Notes under the pieces: generated by a model | Databases searched by the model: none | What the model was told of the DNA's origin: nothing | Seen by the model: the letters and a program-made list of their open reading frames with translations, nothing else | DNA from: Chloroflexota bacterium | Lineage (GTDB): Bacteria; Chloroflexota; Anaerolineae; SpSt-313 | Assembly: GCA_029553955.1 (NCBI GenBank) | Contig: JAKPJZ010000256.1 | Location: 62,001-126,000, forward strand | Reading direction: 5' to 3' | DNA length: 64,000 nt | Shown here: in pieces, positions 36,905 to 45,000 of the stretch | Position numbering within the stretch: position 1 is the first letter of the stretch | Layout: each line of letters starts with the position of its first letter | Program-made: the position numbers and the translations under genes

Positions 36905-37024
36905 GGCGTGTTTGCAAACCCGTAGTCTAGCCCCTTGTGGGCGTTGTTGGCGGCGAATCCGGTGCCGCGGAGACGCGAAGCGGGCACAAGGCCCTAGGCT
37001 ACGCAGGTTTGCAAACACGCCCTA
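36902..37024. mobile_element. MITE-like TIR element, copy 1 (123 bp)
   Basis: Terminal inverted repeats TAGGGCGTGTTTGCAAACC (36902-36920) and GGTTTGCAAACACGCCCTA (37006-37024) match exactly; the inner 20 bases are imperfect inverted continuations (GTAGTCTAGCCCCTT / AAGGCCCTAGGCTAC). There is no ORF inside. TA at both ends fits a TA-target mechanism like that of IS630/Tc1-mariner elements. The element provides the ppa stop codon. Copy 2 (57452-57595) is in the opposite orientation. Confidence 0.88.
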
Positions 37025-37066
37025 GGAGCGCGAAGGACGCGGAACCCCTGGCGGTGAATCGTTCCT

Positions 37067-37846
37067 CTACAGCGGGAAGAGGAGCACCTGGTCGCCGACG
37101 CCGGCCTGGAACTCGGCGGCGGCGCTGCCGTCGCGGACGGCGATTTCAAGGTAGCCGCCGCTGCCGGTGAGGATGGCGGGCGATCTGGAGGGCACGTCGG
37201 CATAGGTGCCGGCGACGGCGTTGATGACAAAGCTGCCCACCTGGGCGCCGGCGAGCCGGTCGAGCCAGGCAGGGTCGGGGCGCAGGTCGGTAATCAGGTT
37301 GCCGAAGCGGTCCACATGGATCACGTGGACCACCCAGGCGCCGTCGGGGCGGCGCTCGGGCTCGGAGCGCGGCAGGCGCACCAGGTCGGCCAGGGGCTCG
37401 CCCAACGCCGCGAGGGGTACGCCGAGCGAGAGGTGCGCCGCCACGGGGGCAAAGATGTCGCGGCCGTGAAAGGTGCGGCTTGGCTCCGGCCGCCAGAAGC
37501 GCGGCTCGCTCAGCCGTACGGCCGTGGCGTGGCCTGCGGCGATGACGTGACTGAGCACCCCGTTGTCGGGCGCCACAGAGTACTGCTCCGCGCCCTGCAC
37601 TGCGACGCCAGCGCGCGCGGAGCCCACGCCCGGGTCGACCACCGCGACGTGCACCGTGCCCGGCGGAAAGTGCGCGAACACGGTAGCCAGCACGTAGGCG
37701 GCGTAGCCCACATCCTGCGGTGGCACTTCGTGGGTCACGTCGACGATGACAGCCTGTGGGTTGAGGCCCAGGATCACTCCCTTCATCGCCGCCACATAAC
37801 CATCGGCCAGGCCAAAGTCGGTCAGGAGTGTGATGATGCCGGGCAT
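37067..37846 (-). CDS. SAM hydroxide adenosyltransferase (DUF62 family)
   Basis: 259 residues from the ATG at 37846 with AGGAGG upstream. The enzyme hydrolyses S-adenosylmethionine to adenosine and methionine. MPGIITLLTDFGLADGYVAA is the standard start with the conserved D-F-G. VDVTHEVPPQDVGYAAYVLA, VDPGVGSARAGVAV and VAPDNGVLSHVI are the next signatures; GRDIFAPVAAHLSLGVPL is the conserved active-site region. VIHVDRFGNLITDL and FQAGVGDQVLLFP complete the C-terminal domain. The length is right for the family. The gene is between a TIR element and opcA. Confidence 0.93.
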   Translation of the reverse strand: MPGIITLLTDFGLADGYVAAMKGVILGLNPQAVIVDVTHEVPPQDVGYAAYVLATVFAHFPPGTVHVAVVDPGVGSARAGVAVQGAEQYSVAPDNGVLSHVIAAGHATAVRLSEPRFWRPEPSRTFHGRDIFAPVAAHLSLGVPLAALGEPLADLVRLPRSEPERRPDGAWVVHVIHVDRFGNLITDLRPDPAWLDRLAGAQVGSFVINAVAGTYADVPSRSPAILTGSGGYLEIAVRDGSAAAEFQAGVGDQVLLFPL

Positions 37847-37857
37847 AGCATCCTCCT

Positions 37858-38040
37858 GATGCGTGAAACGTGAAACGTAAAGCGTAATGTGCGACTCGTG
37901 ACACCTGATGCACAGCGCGCCAATCGTAGGGCCCAAGGCGTAATCCGCGATGCGTGAGGTGCGGTGCAAAGAGCAGCGCGTCCGTCATCGAGCACGCCCC
38001 TTACGCATTACGTATCACGCCTCACGCTCTCCGCTTCCCT
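37858..38040. repeat. Degenerate ACGCATCACGC/GCGTGATGCGT repeat
   Basis: GATGCGTGAAACGTGAAACG and TTACGCATTACGTATCACGC with CTCACGC are poorly matched inverted copies separated by about 110 bases. The same repeat is found at 54600-54712. Nothing coding is seen apart from the overlapping 3' end of opcA. Confidence 0.6.
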
Positions 38041-39153
38041 TTGCGCACTGAACAGCGCCGCCATGCGCAGGGCCGCGGCAAAGGTCGGGTCGCGGCCGAC
38101 GTCCTGCAGGGCGCTGCTGAGGAGCTCGGTGGGCCCGGCGTCGGCAAAGGGCACGATGCGCCCCCGCGCCTCGCGCCCGGGCAGTTGCGTGACCAGCTCG
38201 GCGCGCGCGCCGCGGGGAAAACGGCGGACGGTGAACGAGGCCGTGCCCTCGGGGTGCTGGGCGACCAGGTCCAGCGACTGCAAGCCCGCGGGCGCGTTGG
38301 GGTCGGGCGAGGGCGCGAACTCGACCGTCACCGCGCGGCGGCCGCGCAGCAGGGTGATCTGCGTGGCCCCGTCGGCAGCGCTCCACAGGGGCGTGGCCGG
38401 CGCCCAGCCCAGGCGCGTGGCGAGCCAGGCAGCCAGCAGGTAGCCCTGGGTCCAGTCGGGGCGGCCGGGCCAGAGCGACACCTCGAGCCGCACTCGCTCC
38501 AGGCTCTCGAGGCAGGGCCGGCAATCGGGGGCGTCGAAGAACTGGGCCGTGAGCTCGCGCCAGGGGGTCAGGCGATACCAGTTGTAGTCGCTGATGCCGC
38601 ACTGGCAGCGCTCGGCGCCGCCCAATGCCGCCAGCCGGCGCAGCAGGCCATCGGGGTCGGCGGCGCTGGCCGTGTCGACCAGCACGCGGTCGGCGCTGGC
38701 CATCAGGCGTTCGAACAGCGCCGTGCCCACGGGCACATCGCCCGACCACCAGAGGATCACGGGCAGGTCGCGCAGCAGGAGCGACAGGGCAACGGCGGGC
38801 AGTTGGTCGACCGCGCGGCCGTGGGCCACGAGCTCTACCGCCTCGAAGCACACCAGGTAGCCGGGGATGGCAGGGTGGCAGTGGGCTGAGACGTGGATGT
38901 CCCAATCGCCTGTCAGGCCGATGGGGTCGACGCTGAGCAGGATCGTGCGCGAAGGGTGCTGCTCGGCCAGCGCGGCGGCCTGGGCGGCCATCTCGGCGGC
39001 ATGGATGCGGTCGTGCGCATAGGCCACAAGGTTCAGCACGGTGGCGCGCACCGGGGGCACGCCCGGCCCGGCGCTGATCAGCGCGGCCTGGCGCTGCTCG
39101 CCCAGGGCCTCGTAAATCTCCTGTGGCCCCTCTACCCGGACCGGGTTCTGCAT
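38008..39153 (-). CDS. opcA: Glucose-6-phosphate dehydrogenase assembly protein OpcA
   Basis: 381 residues from the ATG at 39153 with GGAGGAAT upstream. OpcA activates the G6PDH encoded just upstream on the minus strand. Family features: RATVLNLVAYAHDRIHAAEM, HPSRTILLSVDPIGLTGDWD, LPAVALSLLLRDLPVILWWSGDVP (here within the longer segment) and WRELTAQFFDAPDCRPCLES. The stop-to-start gap to zwf is 13 bases, so the two are cotranscribed. OpcA is typical of Cyanobacteria, Actinobacteria and Chloroflexota. Confidence 0.9.
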   Translation of the reverse strand: MQNPVRVEGPQEIYEALGEQRQAALISAGPGVPPVRATVLNLVAYAHDRIHAAEMAAQAAALAEQHPSRTILLSVDPIGLTGDWDIHVSAHCHPAIPGYLVCFEAVELVAHGRAVDQLPAVALSLLLRDLPVILWWSGDVPVGTALFERLMASADRVLVDTASAADPDGLLRRLAALGGAERCQCGISDYNWYRLTPWRELTAQFFDAPDCRPCLESLERVRLEVSLWPGRPDWTQGYLLAAWLATRLGWAPATPLWSAADGATQITLLRGRRAVTVEFAPSPDPNAPAGLQSLDLVAQHPEGTASFTVRRFPRGARAELVTQLPGREARGRIVPFADAGPTELLSSALQDVGRDPTFAAALRMAALFSAQREAESVRRDT

Positions 39154-39166
39154 GGCATTCCTCCTG

Positions 39167-40702
39167 TCAGAACCGCCGCCAGCGCCGGCCGTCGGCGGCG
39201 ATGCGCCGCTGCGCCGCGTCGGGGCCCCACGTCCCGGCCTCATAGTTGGGGAACTCGGGGGGCGGCGCTGCGTCCCAGCCGCGCATGATGCGCGTGGTGT
39301 ACTCCCAGGCCGCCTCTACCTCGTCGTTGCGCGTAAAGAGCGTGGTATCGCCCAGCATACAGTCGAGCAACAGGCGCTCGTAGGCCTCGGGCGTGCGGCC
39401 AAAGGTGGTGCCGTAGAGAAAGTCCATGCTCACTGGGCGCACCTCGAGCTGCAGGCCGGGCAGCTTGACCGAGAAGCGCAGTGAGATGCCCTCGTCGGGC
39501 TGGATGCGCAGGGCCAGGATGTTGGGCTCGGGCGGCTCCAGCTCGGCGCCAAAGAGCTTGAGCGGCGCCCGGCGGAATTGGACGGCAATCTCGGAGACGC
39601 GCCGCGTGAGGCGCTTGCCGCTGCGCAGGTAAAAGGGCACGTCGGCCCAGCGCCAGTTATCGACAAAGAGCTTGAGGGCCACATAGGTCTCGGTGCCGGA
39701 GCCGGGCGCCACCTCCGGCTCTTGCTGGTAGCCGGGCACCGGCTGGCCGGCGATGTAGCCCGGCCCGTACTGGCCGCGCACGGTCAGATGCGGCACCTCG
39801 TCGATGCCCGGCAGGCGCAGCGCCTTGAGCACTTTGACCTTTTCGTTGCGCACGATGTTGGCTTCGTTGGTCACCGGCGGCTCCATCGCCGTGAGCGAGA
39901 GGAGCTGCATCATGTGGTTCTGCACCATATCGCGCAGGGTGCCGGTGCGGTCATAGTAGCTGCCGCGGCCCTCCATGCCCACCGCTTCGGCCACGGCGAT
40001 CTGCACGTGGTCCACATAACGACGATCCCAGATGGGCTCAAAGATGGCGTTGGCGAAGCGAAAGACGAGGATATTCTGCACCGTCTCTTTGCCCAGGTAG
40101 TGGTCGATGCGGTAGATCTCGTCTTCGGGAAAGACCTCGCGCAAGACGCTGTTGAGGATGCGCGCCGAGGTCAGGTCCTGCCCGAACGGTTTCTCGACCA
40201 CCAGCCGCGACCAGCCGGGCCGGCGCTGCGCCAGGCCGGCCTCGCCCAGCAGGCGCACGATGGCCGGGGTCTGGTCGGGGGGTGTGGCCAGGTAAAAGAC
40301 GCGGTTGCCGGCGGTGCCGCGCTCGCGGTCGAGCGTGCGCAGCAGCTCGTCGAGCCGGCCATAGCCTTCGCGCTCGGCAAAGTCGGAGCGCACAAAATAG
40401 AGCCCGCGGGCAAAGCTCTCCCAGACCTCCGGCGTCACCGGCAGTGCGGCATGCCTGGCGCACGCCTGGCGCATCGTCTCGCGAAAGCTCTCGGTGGTCC
40501 ACGGGCGCCGGGCCACGCCGACGGCGCTGAACCCGGCGGGCAGCAGGCGGCTGGCATGCAGGTTGTAGAGGGCGGGGATCAGCTTGCGGCGCGTGAGGTC
40601 GCCGGTGGCGCCAAAGATGACCATGGCGTTGGGCTCGGGGGTGCGCGCCATGCGCAGCCCTTCGCGCAGGGGGTTGGCTTCGAGCACGGTCGCAGCTTGC
40701 AC
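39167..40702 (-). CDS. zwf: Glucose-6-phosphate 1-dehydrogenase
   Basis: 511 residues from a GTG at 40702; a second possible start is the ATG 17 codons later. It catalyses the first step of the oxidative pentose phosphate pathway and makes NADPH. Signatures: MVIFGATGDLTRRKLIPALY (NADP-binding G-x-x-G-D-L), VVEKPFGQDLTSA, YRIDHYLGKETVQNILVFRF-AN (catalytic H of RIDHYLGKE). The C-terminus is typical. The gene is upstream of opcA by 13 bases. The pair is compact and convergent with nothing; the next upstream gene is the Stealth gene in the same direction. Confidence 0.97.
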   Translation of the reverse strand: MQAATVLEANPLREGLRMARTPEPNAMVIFGATGDLTRRKLIPALYNLHASRLLPAGFSAVGVARRPWTTESFRETMRQACARHAALPVTPEVWESFARGLYFVRSDFAEREGYGRLDELLRTLDRERGTAGNRVFYLATPPDQTPAIVRLLGEAGLAQRRPGWSRLVVEKPFGQDLTSARILNSVLREVFPEDEIYRIDHYLGKETVQNILVFRFANAIFEPIWDRRYVDHVQIAVAEAVGMEGRGSYYDRTGTLRDMVQNHMMQLLSLTAMEPPVTNEANIVRNEKVKVLKALRLPGIDEVPHLTVRGQYGPGYIAGQPVPGYQQEPEVAPGSGTETYVALKLFVDNWRWADVPFYLRSGKRLTRRVSEIAVQFRRAPLKLFGAELEPPEPNILALRIQPDEGISLRFSVKLPGLQLEVRPVSMDFLYGTTFGRTPEAYERLLLDCMLGDTTLFTRNDEVEAAWEYTTRIMRGWDAAPPPEFPNYEAGTWGPDAAQRRIAADGRRWRRF

Positions 40703-40931
40703 GGCAGGCGCCCTCTCTCTCGTGCGACGTCCCGCGGGAGGGCCTCAGCATAGCTCAGAGGCGGCCGCCTGCCAAACCTGAAACGTCTCCGCGCGCCCAC
40801 GCCGGTTCCAAAGATGGACGGCAATGGCACCGCAGAGGCGCAGAGGACGCGGAGGTTGTAGCGACGAGGTGATCTCGTCCTGACAGGCACAGGATACTCC
40901 CAGGGTGAAGAGCGTGCTAACTGCAGGCATG

Positions 40932-42257
40932 CTAGGCAGGTCCTCGCTCGAACTCGCACGGCTGAGGATAGTACTCCTGCAGGCGAGCGCGCAGGCAGGC
41001 ACGGACGATGTCGGCCTCTGCCGAATCGTCCAGTTCGTCGTTGATGCAGATGAACCTGGGTTTCTGGAAGAGCAGGTCGTCGAGCATCTCGACCGTTTCG
41101 GCGACGTGGCTGGTCAGGCGCAGGAAGCAATAGTCTGCGGAGCAACTGTAGACCGTGGCCGCGGTGTGGCGCGGCCGGTGTTGTTCGGCTTGGAGCGCAT
41201 AGTGATAGTAGAGGATGCGCAGGGCGACGTCGCGTGGCGAACGAAAGCGGTGCGCCGAGGTCTCGGCCAGCGGCCCGGCCCAGATGCGCTGCACCTCCGC
41301 CATTAGCTCGCGGTCGTACATCTGCGGGGTGTGCGCGATGGCCTGGCGCGCCGGCCGCGGCGCGAGGTGCTCGTCGAGCAGGCCCTGGGTGTAGGCGTAG
41401 GCCCTGTCGTGCACGGCGCCGGTGTGCGGATGCGCCGGCAGCGGCCGCGGCTCGAGGTAAACCGTCTGCGCTCCGCCGGGGACGACCAAGTCGTCGATCG
41501 CGACCGGGCGGCCCAGCAGCACGTCGTCGTTAAGGTAGAGAAAGCGGCGCGAGAGGCCCGGGATGCGTTGCAGGTGCAGCTCGATGGCGTGCGAGTTGAA
41601 CGTTGGCAGGTGTTGCCGGTCGGGGAAGATGGCCTCGTGCGGCACCACAGTGAGCCGCGGATGCGCCGGCGCGAGCCAGCGCGGCGTTTGGCCGTTGGTC
41701 ACCAGGAATATGTGGCGCACCCACGGGGCGCAGACGGCGAGCGAGCGCAGCGAGAAGCGCAGCTCGTCATTGTCGCGGTAGCGGTAGCCGGCGAGTTGGT
41801 CGGGGAGGTGGGCGCCGGGCTCGCAGGCGGCCCAGTAGCGTAGCGTTTGCCGGAAGGCGGGGTCCGAGCCGTCGACCCAGGAATAGACCGCATCAATAGG
41901 CTCGTTGCCTGCCGCAGAGGCGACAGCCGCAACCGGCCCCGCCGGCTGTGCCGGCCGCAGCTCCACCGGCATGCGCTCGTGGGCCAGCCAACGCCCGCGC
42001 CACACGCCGTCCTCATGAGGCTGCAGCGTGCAGGTAATGCCCTCCTCGCCGACGAGCGCCAACACCGTCCGCCCGTCCTGCTGCAGCAGGTGCCAGGTCT
42101 GCTCGAGCCTGGCGCGGCCGCCACCGATGCGGTTGCGCGGCAGCAGCTCGATGCGCCGCCGATCGTGGCCGAGGCGGACATAGTCGAAGCAGCGGATGTG
42201 GGTGAGCTCTTGCTCGAGTTGCTCGAGATCCGGCCCAGTGGGCTCGTTGGATCGCAT
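40932..42257 (-). CDS. Stealth-family sugar-phosphotransferase
   Basis: 441 residues from the ATG at 42257 with GGGGAGG. The four Stealth conserved regions are visible: CR1 IDAVYSWVDGSDPAFRQTLR (about 155), CR2 YRDNDELRFSLRSLAVCAPW with HIFLVTNGQTPRWL, CR3 with HAIELHLQRIPGLSRRFLYL-NDDVLLGRP and CR4 QKPRFICINDELDDSAEA. Stealth proteins (GlcNAc-1-phosphotransferase-like, capsule polymerases) transfer a hexose-1-phosphate to a sugar acceptor, forming phosphodiester linkages in capsules or surface glycans. The N-terminal 130 residues are not conserved. It lies 3' to the opposite end of a glycan-gene group. Confidence 0.92.
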   Translation of the reverse strand: MRSNEPTGPDLEQLEQELTHIRCFDYVRLGHDRRRIELLPRNRIGGGRARLEQTWHLLQQDGRTVLALVGEEGITCTLQPHEDGVWRGRWLAHERMPVELRPAQPAGPVAAVASAAGNEPIDAVYSWVDGSDPAFRQTLRYWAACEPGAHLPDQLAGYRYRDNDELRFSLRSLAVCAPWVRHIFLVTNGQTPRWLAPAHPRLTVVPHEAIFPDRQHLPTFNSHAIELHLQRIPGLSRRFLYLNDDVLLGRPVAIDDLVVPGGAQTVYLEPRPLPAHPHTGAVHDRAYAYTQGLLDEHLAPRPARQAIAHTPQMYDRELMAEVQRIWAGPLAETSAHRFRSPRDVALRILYYHYALQAEQHRPRHTAATVYSCSADYCFLRLTSHVAETVEMLDDLLFQKPRFICINDELDDSAEADIVRACLRARLQEYYPQPCEFERGPA

Positions 42258-42279
42258 GGGTCCTCCCCAGTACTGCAAC

Positions 42280-42420
42280 GCCGCTTTGCCGTTCCGAGTA
42301 TCCCAGGCCACGATGCGGCCTGGGCAAGCACAGCAACTGCCGCTGTCATTGCGAGGAGGCCGCAGCCGACGAAGCAATCTCCACGTAGCGGAGTGAAGAT
42401 TGCTTCGCTCCGCTGCTCAG
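42280..42420. repeat. CATTGCGAGG...GAAGCAATC dispersed repeat
   Basis: TGTCATTGCGAGGAGGCCGC then GACGAAGCAATCTCCACG and the inverted GTGAAGATTGCTTCGCTCCG. A further end piece (GTACTCGCAATGACATGC) lies at about 42699-42717 beside the ACAGGGTTCGGCGAACCCTGG palindrome also seen at 855-875. Confidence 0.75.
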
Positions 42421-42515
42421 GAACTTGGCCTGTCTGTGGCACCCGGGGCTGGTGACCGGCTTGCACGCCCTATGCCCTGCACGAGGCACAAGCCCGGTGC
42501 GGGCCCCTCAAGGAG

Positions 42516-42590
42516 GGGTTTTGGGAGGCTGGCACCGTTGCCCTGCCCCCCGCAGGGGGGCAGGGCAACGGTGCCAGCCTCCCAAAACCC
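42516..42590. repeat. Palindrome G, 36-bp perfect arms
   Basis: 42516-42551 (start GGGTTTTGGGAGGCTGGCAC) and 42555-42590 match exactly around GCA. The element sits between the Stealth gene and the fucosyltransferase-like gene. Confidence 0.95.
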
Positions 42591-42761
42591 TTGCCCAGGG
42601 CTTAGGGCCGGATGGGCGCGCAGCGAAACGCCCGGCTGTCGGCCTGGGCCGCAAGCCCAAGTTCCTCTGCCTGGCACAGGGTTCGGCGAACCCTGGAGTA
42701 CTCGCAATGACATGCAAGTCTCTCAACACTGGAAGCATTCAGGAGAGTGGCCGCCCTGCGC

Positions 42762-43643
42762 TCAGCCGGCCTGGCGGCGTCGCGCGGCCAGCGCCGCCAG
42801 CCTGCAGATGGGATGCATGGCGACCGATTCGGCCAGGCGCACAAAGCGCTCGCGCAGGGGCCTGAGCTTCCAGGCCAGGAATCCACCGTAGCGCTGCTCG
42901 TCGGCGGCCAGGTCGCGCAGGTACTCGGCCAGATGGACAGGTGCGCCAAAGTGGGTCACGTCGATAAAGGCGCGGTCGCCGGGCGCCAACTCGTCGACGT
43001 TCGGCGCCCCGAGATAGACCGGCACCGAGCCGGCGATCAAGGGATCGAAGAACTTTTCCGTCACATAGTCGCGGGCAATCGAGTTCTCGAACGCGAGGGT
43101 GAACTTGTAGCGGGCGATGGTTTCGAGCTTGCTGCGCCGCCCCTTGTCGTGCGGCAGAGTGCGGTTGCGCAGACAGCGGCCATAGGAGTCGACCGGCAGG
43201 TGCCGCATCAGCTCGGCCACATAACGATCGCGGCCGCTGCGATCGTGCGGATTGGAGGCCAAGTAGACCGCCAGGGCGGGCTCCGTCTTGGCCTGTGGCG
43301 GCGCCTGGATCTGCGCCGGTGTGCCCGGGCCAAAGTAGGGAACCCAGATATCGGCATCGCGGCGGTAGGTCATCGTGAGGTCGAACTGCTGCATAAAGGC
43401 CGCGTCGGCCAGGCAGGGATAGTTGATCTCACTCTCCATCGACCAGGCGACCCACAGCTGCCCCGGCCGCTCCTCGACGTCGACCGGCTCGCACAGCGTG
43501 GGGATGTGAAAGACGACGACGTCAGCCTCGGGCAGCAACGCGGAGTCGAAGAGCAGCCGGCAGGGCCAGGGGCATTCGGGCAGCGACTGCGGCAGCGATG
43601 GCCAGAACTCGTTGTAGAAGAGGATCGTCACCGGTTGGGGCAT
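42762..43643 (-). CDS. GT10 (fucosyltransferase-family) glycosyltransferase
   Basis: 293 residues from the ATG at 43643 with GAGAGGGA upstream. GT10 enzymes transfer fucose from GDP-fucose in alpha-1,3/4 linkage. Signatures in the C-terminal half: KFTLAFENSIARDYVTEKFF-DPLIAGSVPVYLG (the family motif with Y-V-T-E-K-F and G-x-V-P-V-Y-x-G), followed by ELAPGDRAFIDVTHFGAPVHLAEYL in which the DVTHF part aligns with the usual FIDVRDF-like motif. The first half (LFYNEFWPSLPQSLPECPWP, VAWSMESEINYP) has the acceptor-side Rossmann-like fold. The sugar and acceptor are not proven. It is divergent from the NodB-PqqD gene. Confidence 0.88.
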   Translation of the reverse strand: MPQPVTILFYNEFWPSLPQSLPECPWPCRLLFDSALLPEADVVVFHIPTLCEPVDVEERPGQLWVAWSMESEINYPCLADAAFMQQFDLTMTYRRDADIWVPYFGPGTPAQIQAPPQAKTEPALAVYLASNPHDRSGRDRYVAELMRHLPVDSYGRCLRNRTLPHDKGRRSKLETIARYKFTLAFENSIARDYVTEKFFDPLIAGSVPVYLGAPNVDELAPGDRAFIDVTHFGAPVHLAEYLRDLAADEQRYGGFLAWKLRPLRERFVRLAESVAMHPICRLAALAARRRQAG

Positions 43644-43749
43644 GTCCCTCTCCGTTTGGGCACGTTGACTGCGGGCGCACAGCACCCTGGGAGTGGCCTC
43701 CGATTATACGCCCCCTGTTGCCGGTGGGCAACATGCCGCTGGGCGGCGT

Positions 43750-43778
43750 TTGACAACGGCCGTGTTGCATCCTACAAT
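43750..43778 (+). promoter_or_regulatory. Near-consensus sigma-70 promoter of the NodB-PqqD gene
   Basis: Consensus TTGACA, 17-base spacer, TACAAT; ATG at 43831. It is the best-matching promoter in the window. Confidence 0.88.
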
Positions 43779-43830
43779 CTGCTGTCTCTGCGCAGTCTCC
43801 GGCCGGGCTCGTCGATGGAGAAGGAACCCC

Positions 43831-44919
43831 ATGTGCCCACGCGGATACGATATCCCAATCCTGCTCTATCACAAGGTAGCCCTGACCCCGCCCCCCGGCA
43901 ACGCGGTGTGGGTGAGCAGCGAGCTCTTCGCCAGGCAGATGGCTGCCCTCAGCGCCTGTGGGTACGTCACTGTCTCGTTTCAGGATTACCTCGCCTATCG
44001 TGCCGGCACCGCCGAGCCGCCGCCCCACCCGGTGATCCTGACCTTCGACGACGGCTATGAGAGCCTGTACACCACCGCGCGCCCCGTCCTCGATCGCTAC
44101 GGCTATAAAGCTACAGCCTTTCTGGCTACCGGCTACATCGGCTCGACTGAGCGGATGGACAACCAGTGGGACCCCTCAGAGGCGCAGCACGCCGTTCCCA
44201 TGCTGCTCTGGTCGGAAGTGGCGGCCATGGCGGCGGATGGGCATGCCTTCGGTTCGCACACCCGGCGCCATCCCTACCTGACGGCCACCAACGAAGATCG
44301 GGCCAGGCAGGAGATCGAAGAGTCGGCAGTCGCCCTTCGGGCACACTTGGGCGCGGCGCCGCAGGTCTTTGCCTACCCCTTCGGCGACGGCGCGGGCATC
44401 CCGCGCATCGAGGCCCTCGTGCAGCAGGCCGGCTACGCCGCGGCCGTCTCGACACTGCCGGGGGTCGCCAACACCCTCGCCTCGCCCATCTGGGCCCTGC
44501 CGCGCCTCAGGATCACCGAAGCCGACACCCCCGGCCCGGGCGGCTCCTTCCTGCGGCGCCTGGGTTGCCACGCGCCGCTGCCGCCCGCGGACGCCGAGCT
44601 CGGCGGCGCCCCGGAGACCGATCCCTGGAGAGAGCTTGTGCTCAGCAACCGCTGTCCACACCAGGTCGCCGGCTACCAGGCCTCCGAAGCCGGGGGCTCG
44701 GAAGCGAGCTTGCTCGTTTCTCACCCCGCCAGGCAGCAGGCGCTGCAGCTCAACCCGTCCGCAGCGGTTATCTGGGGGCTGTGCGACGGGCAACGTACCG
44801 TCGCCGAGATGGCCGGCCTGCTGCGCGAAGCCTACCCCGACCAGGCGGCTGCCATTGATGCCGACGTACTGCAGGCCCTGCTGGCCCTGACCGAGTACGG
44901 CGCCATCGAGTGGACGTGA
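43831..44919 (+). CDS. Polysaccharide deacetylase (NodB) fused to a PqqD-like domain
   Basis: 362 residues from the ATG at 43831 with AAGGAAC upstream. The NodB domain spans about 8-250: IPILLYHKVALTPPPGNAVW, HPVILTFDDGYESLYTTARP-VLDRYGYKATAFLATGYIG with catalytic TFDD, and FGSHTRRHPYL (S-H-T-x-x-H-P metal ligands), then QVFAYPFGDGAGIPRIEALV. No signal peptide is present, so it is probably cytoplasmic. Residues about 290-362 are a PqqD-like winged-helix domain: LQLNPSAAVIWGLCDGQRTV, AEMAGLLREAYPDQAAAIDA-DVLQALLALTEYGAIEW. In RiPP pathways PqqD domains bind precursor peptides. A deacetylase fused to PqqD is unusual. The Tat-secreted protein gene follows 81 bases later. Confidence 0.9.
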   Translation: MCPRGYDIPILLYHKVALTPPPGNAVWVSSELFARQMAALSACGYVTVSFQDYLAYRAGTAEPPPHPVILTFDDGYESLYTTARPVLDRYGYKATAFLATGYIGSTERMDNQWDPSEAQHAVPMLLWSEVAAMAADGHAFGSHTRRHPYLTATNEDRARQEIEESAVALRAHLGAAPQVFAYPFGDGAGIPRIEALVQQAGYAAAVSTLPGVANTLASPIWALPRLRITEADTPGPGGSFLRRLGCHAPLPPADAELGGAPETDPWRELVLSNRCPHQVAGYQASEAGGSEASLLVSHPARQQALQLNPSAAVIWGLCDGQRTVAEMAGLLREAYPDQAAAIDADVLQALLALTEYGAIEWT

Positions 44920-45000
44920 CCTTGCCGATATCCTGCGATCATGGTGTGAAGTGCCCGGCCTGTCGGGCCGCGCGCCCCAGTCCACAAGGAGGCCTATGCC

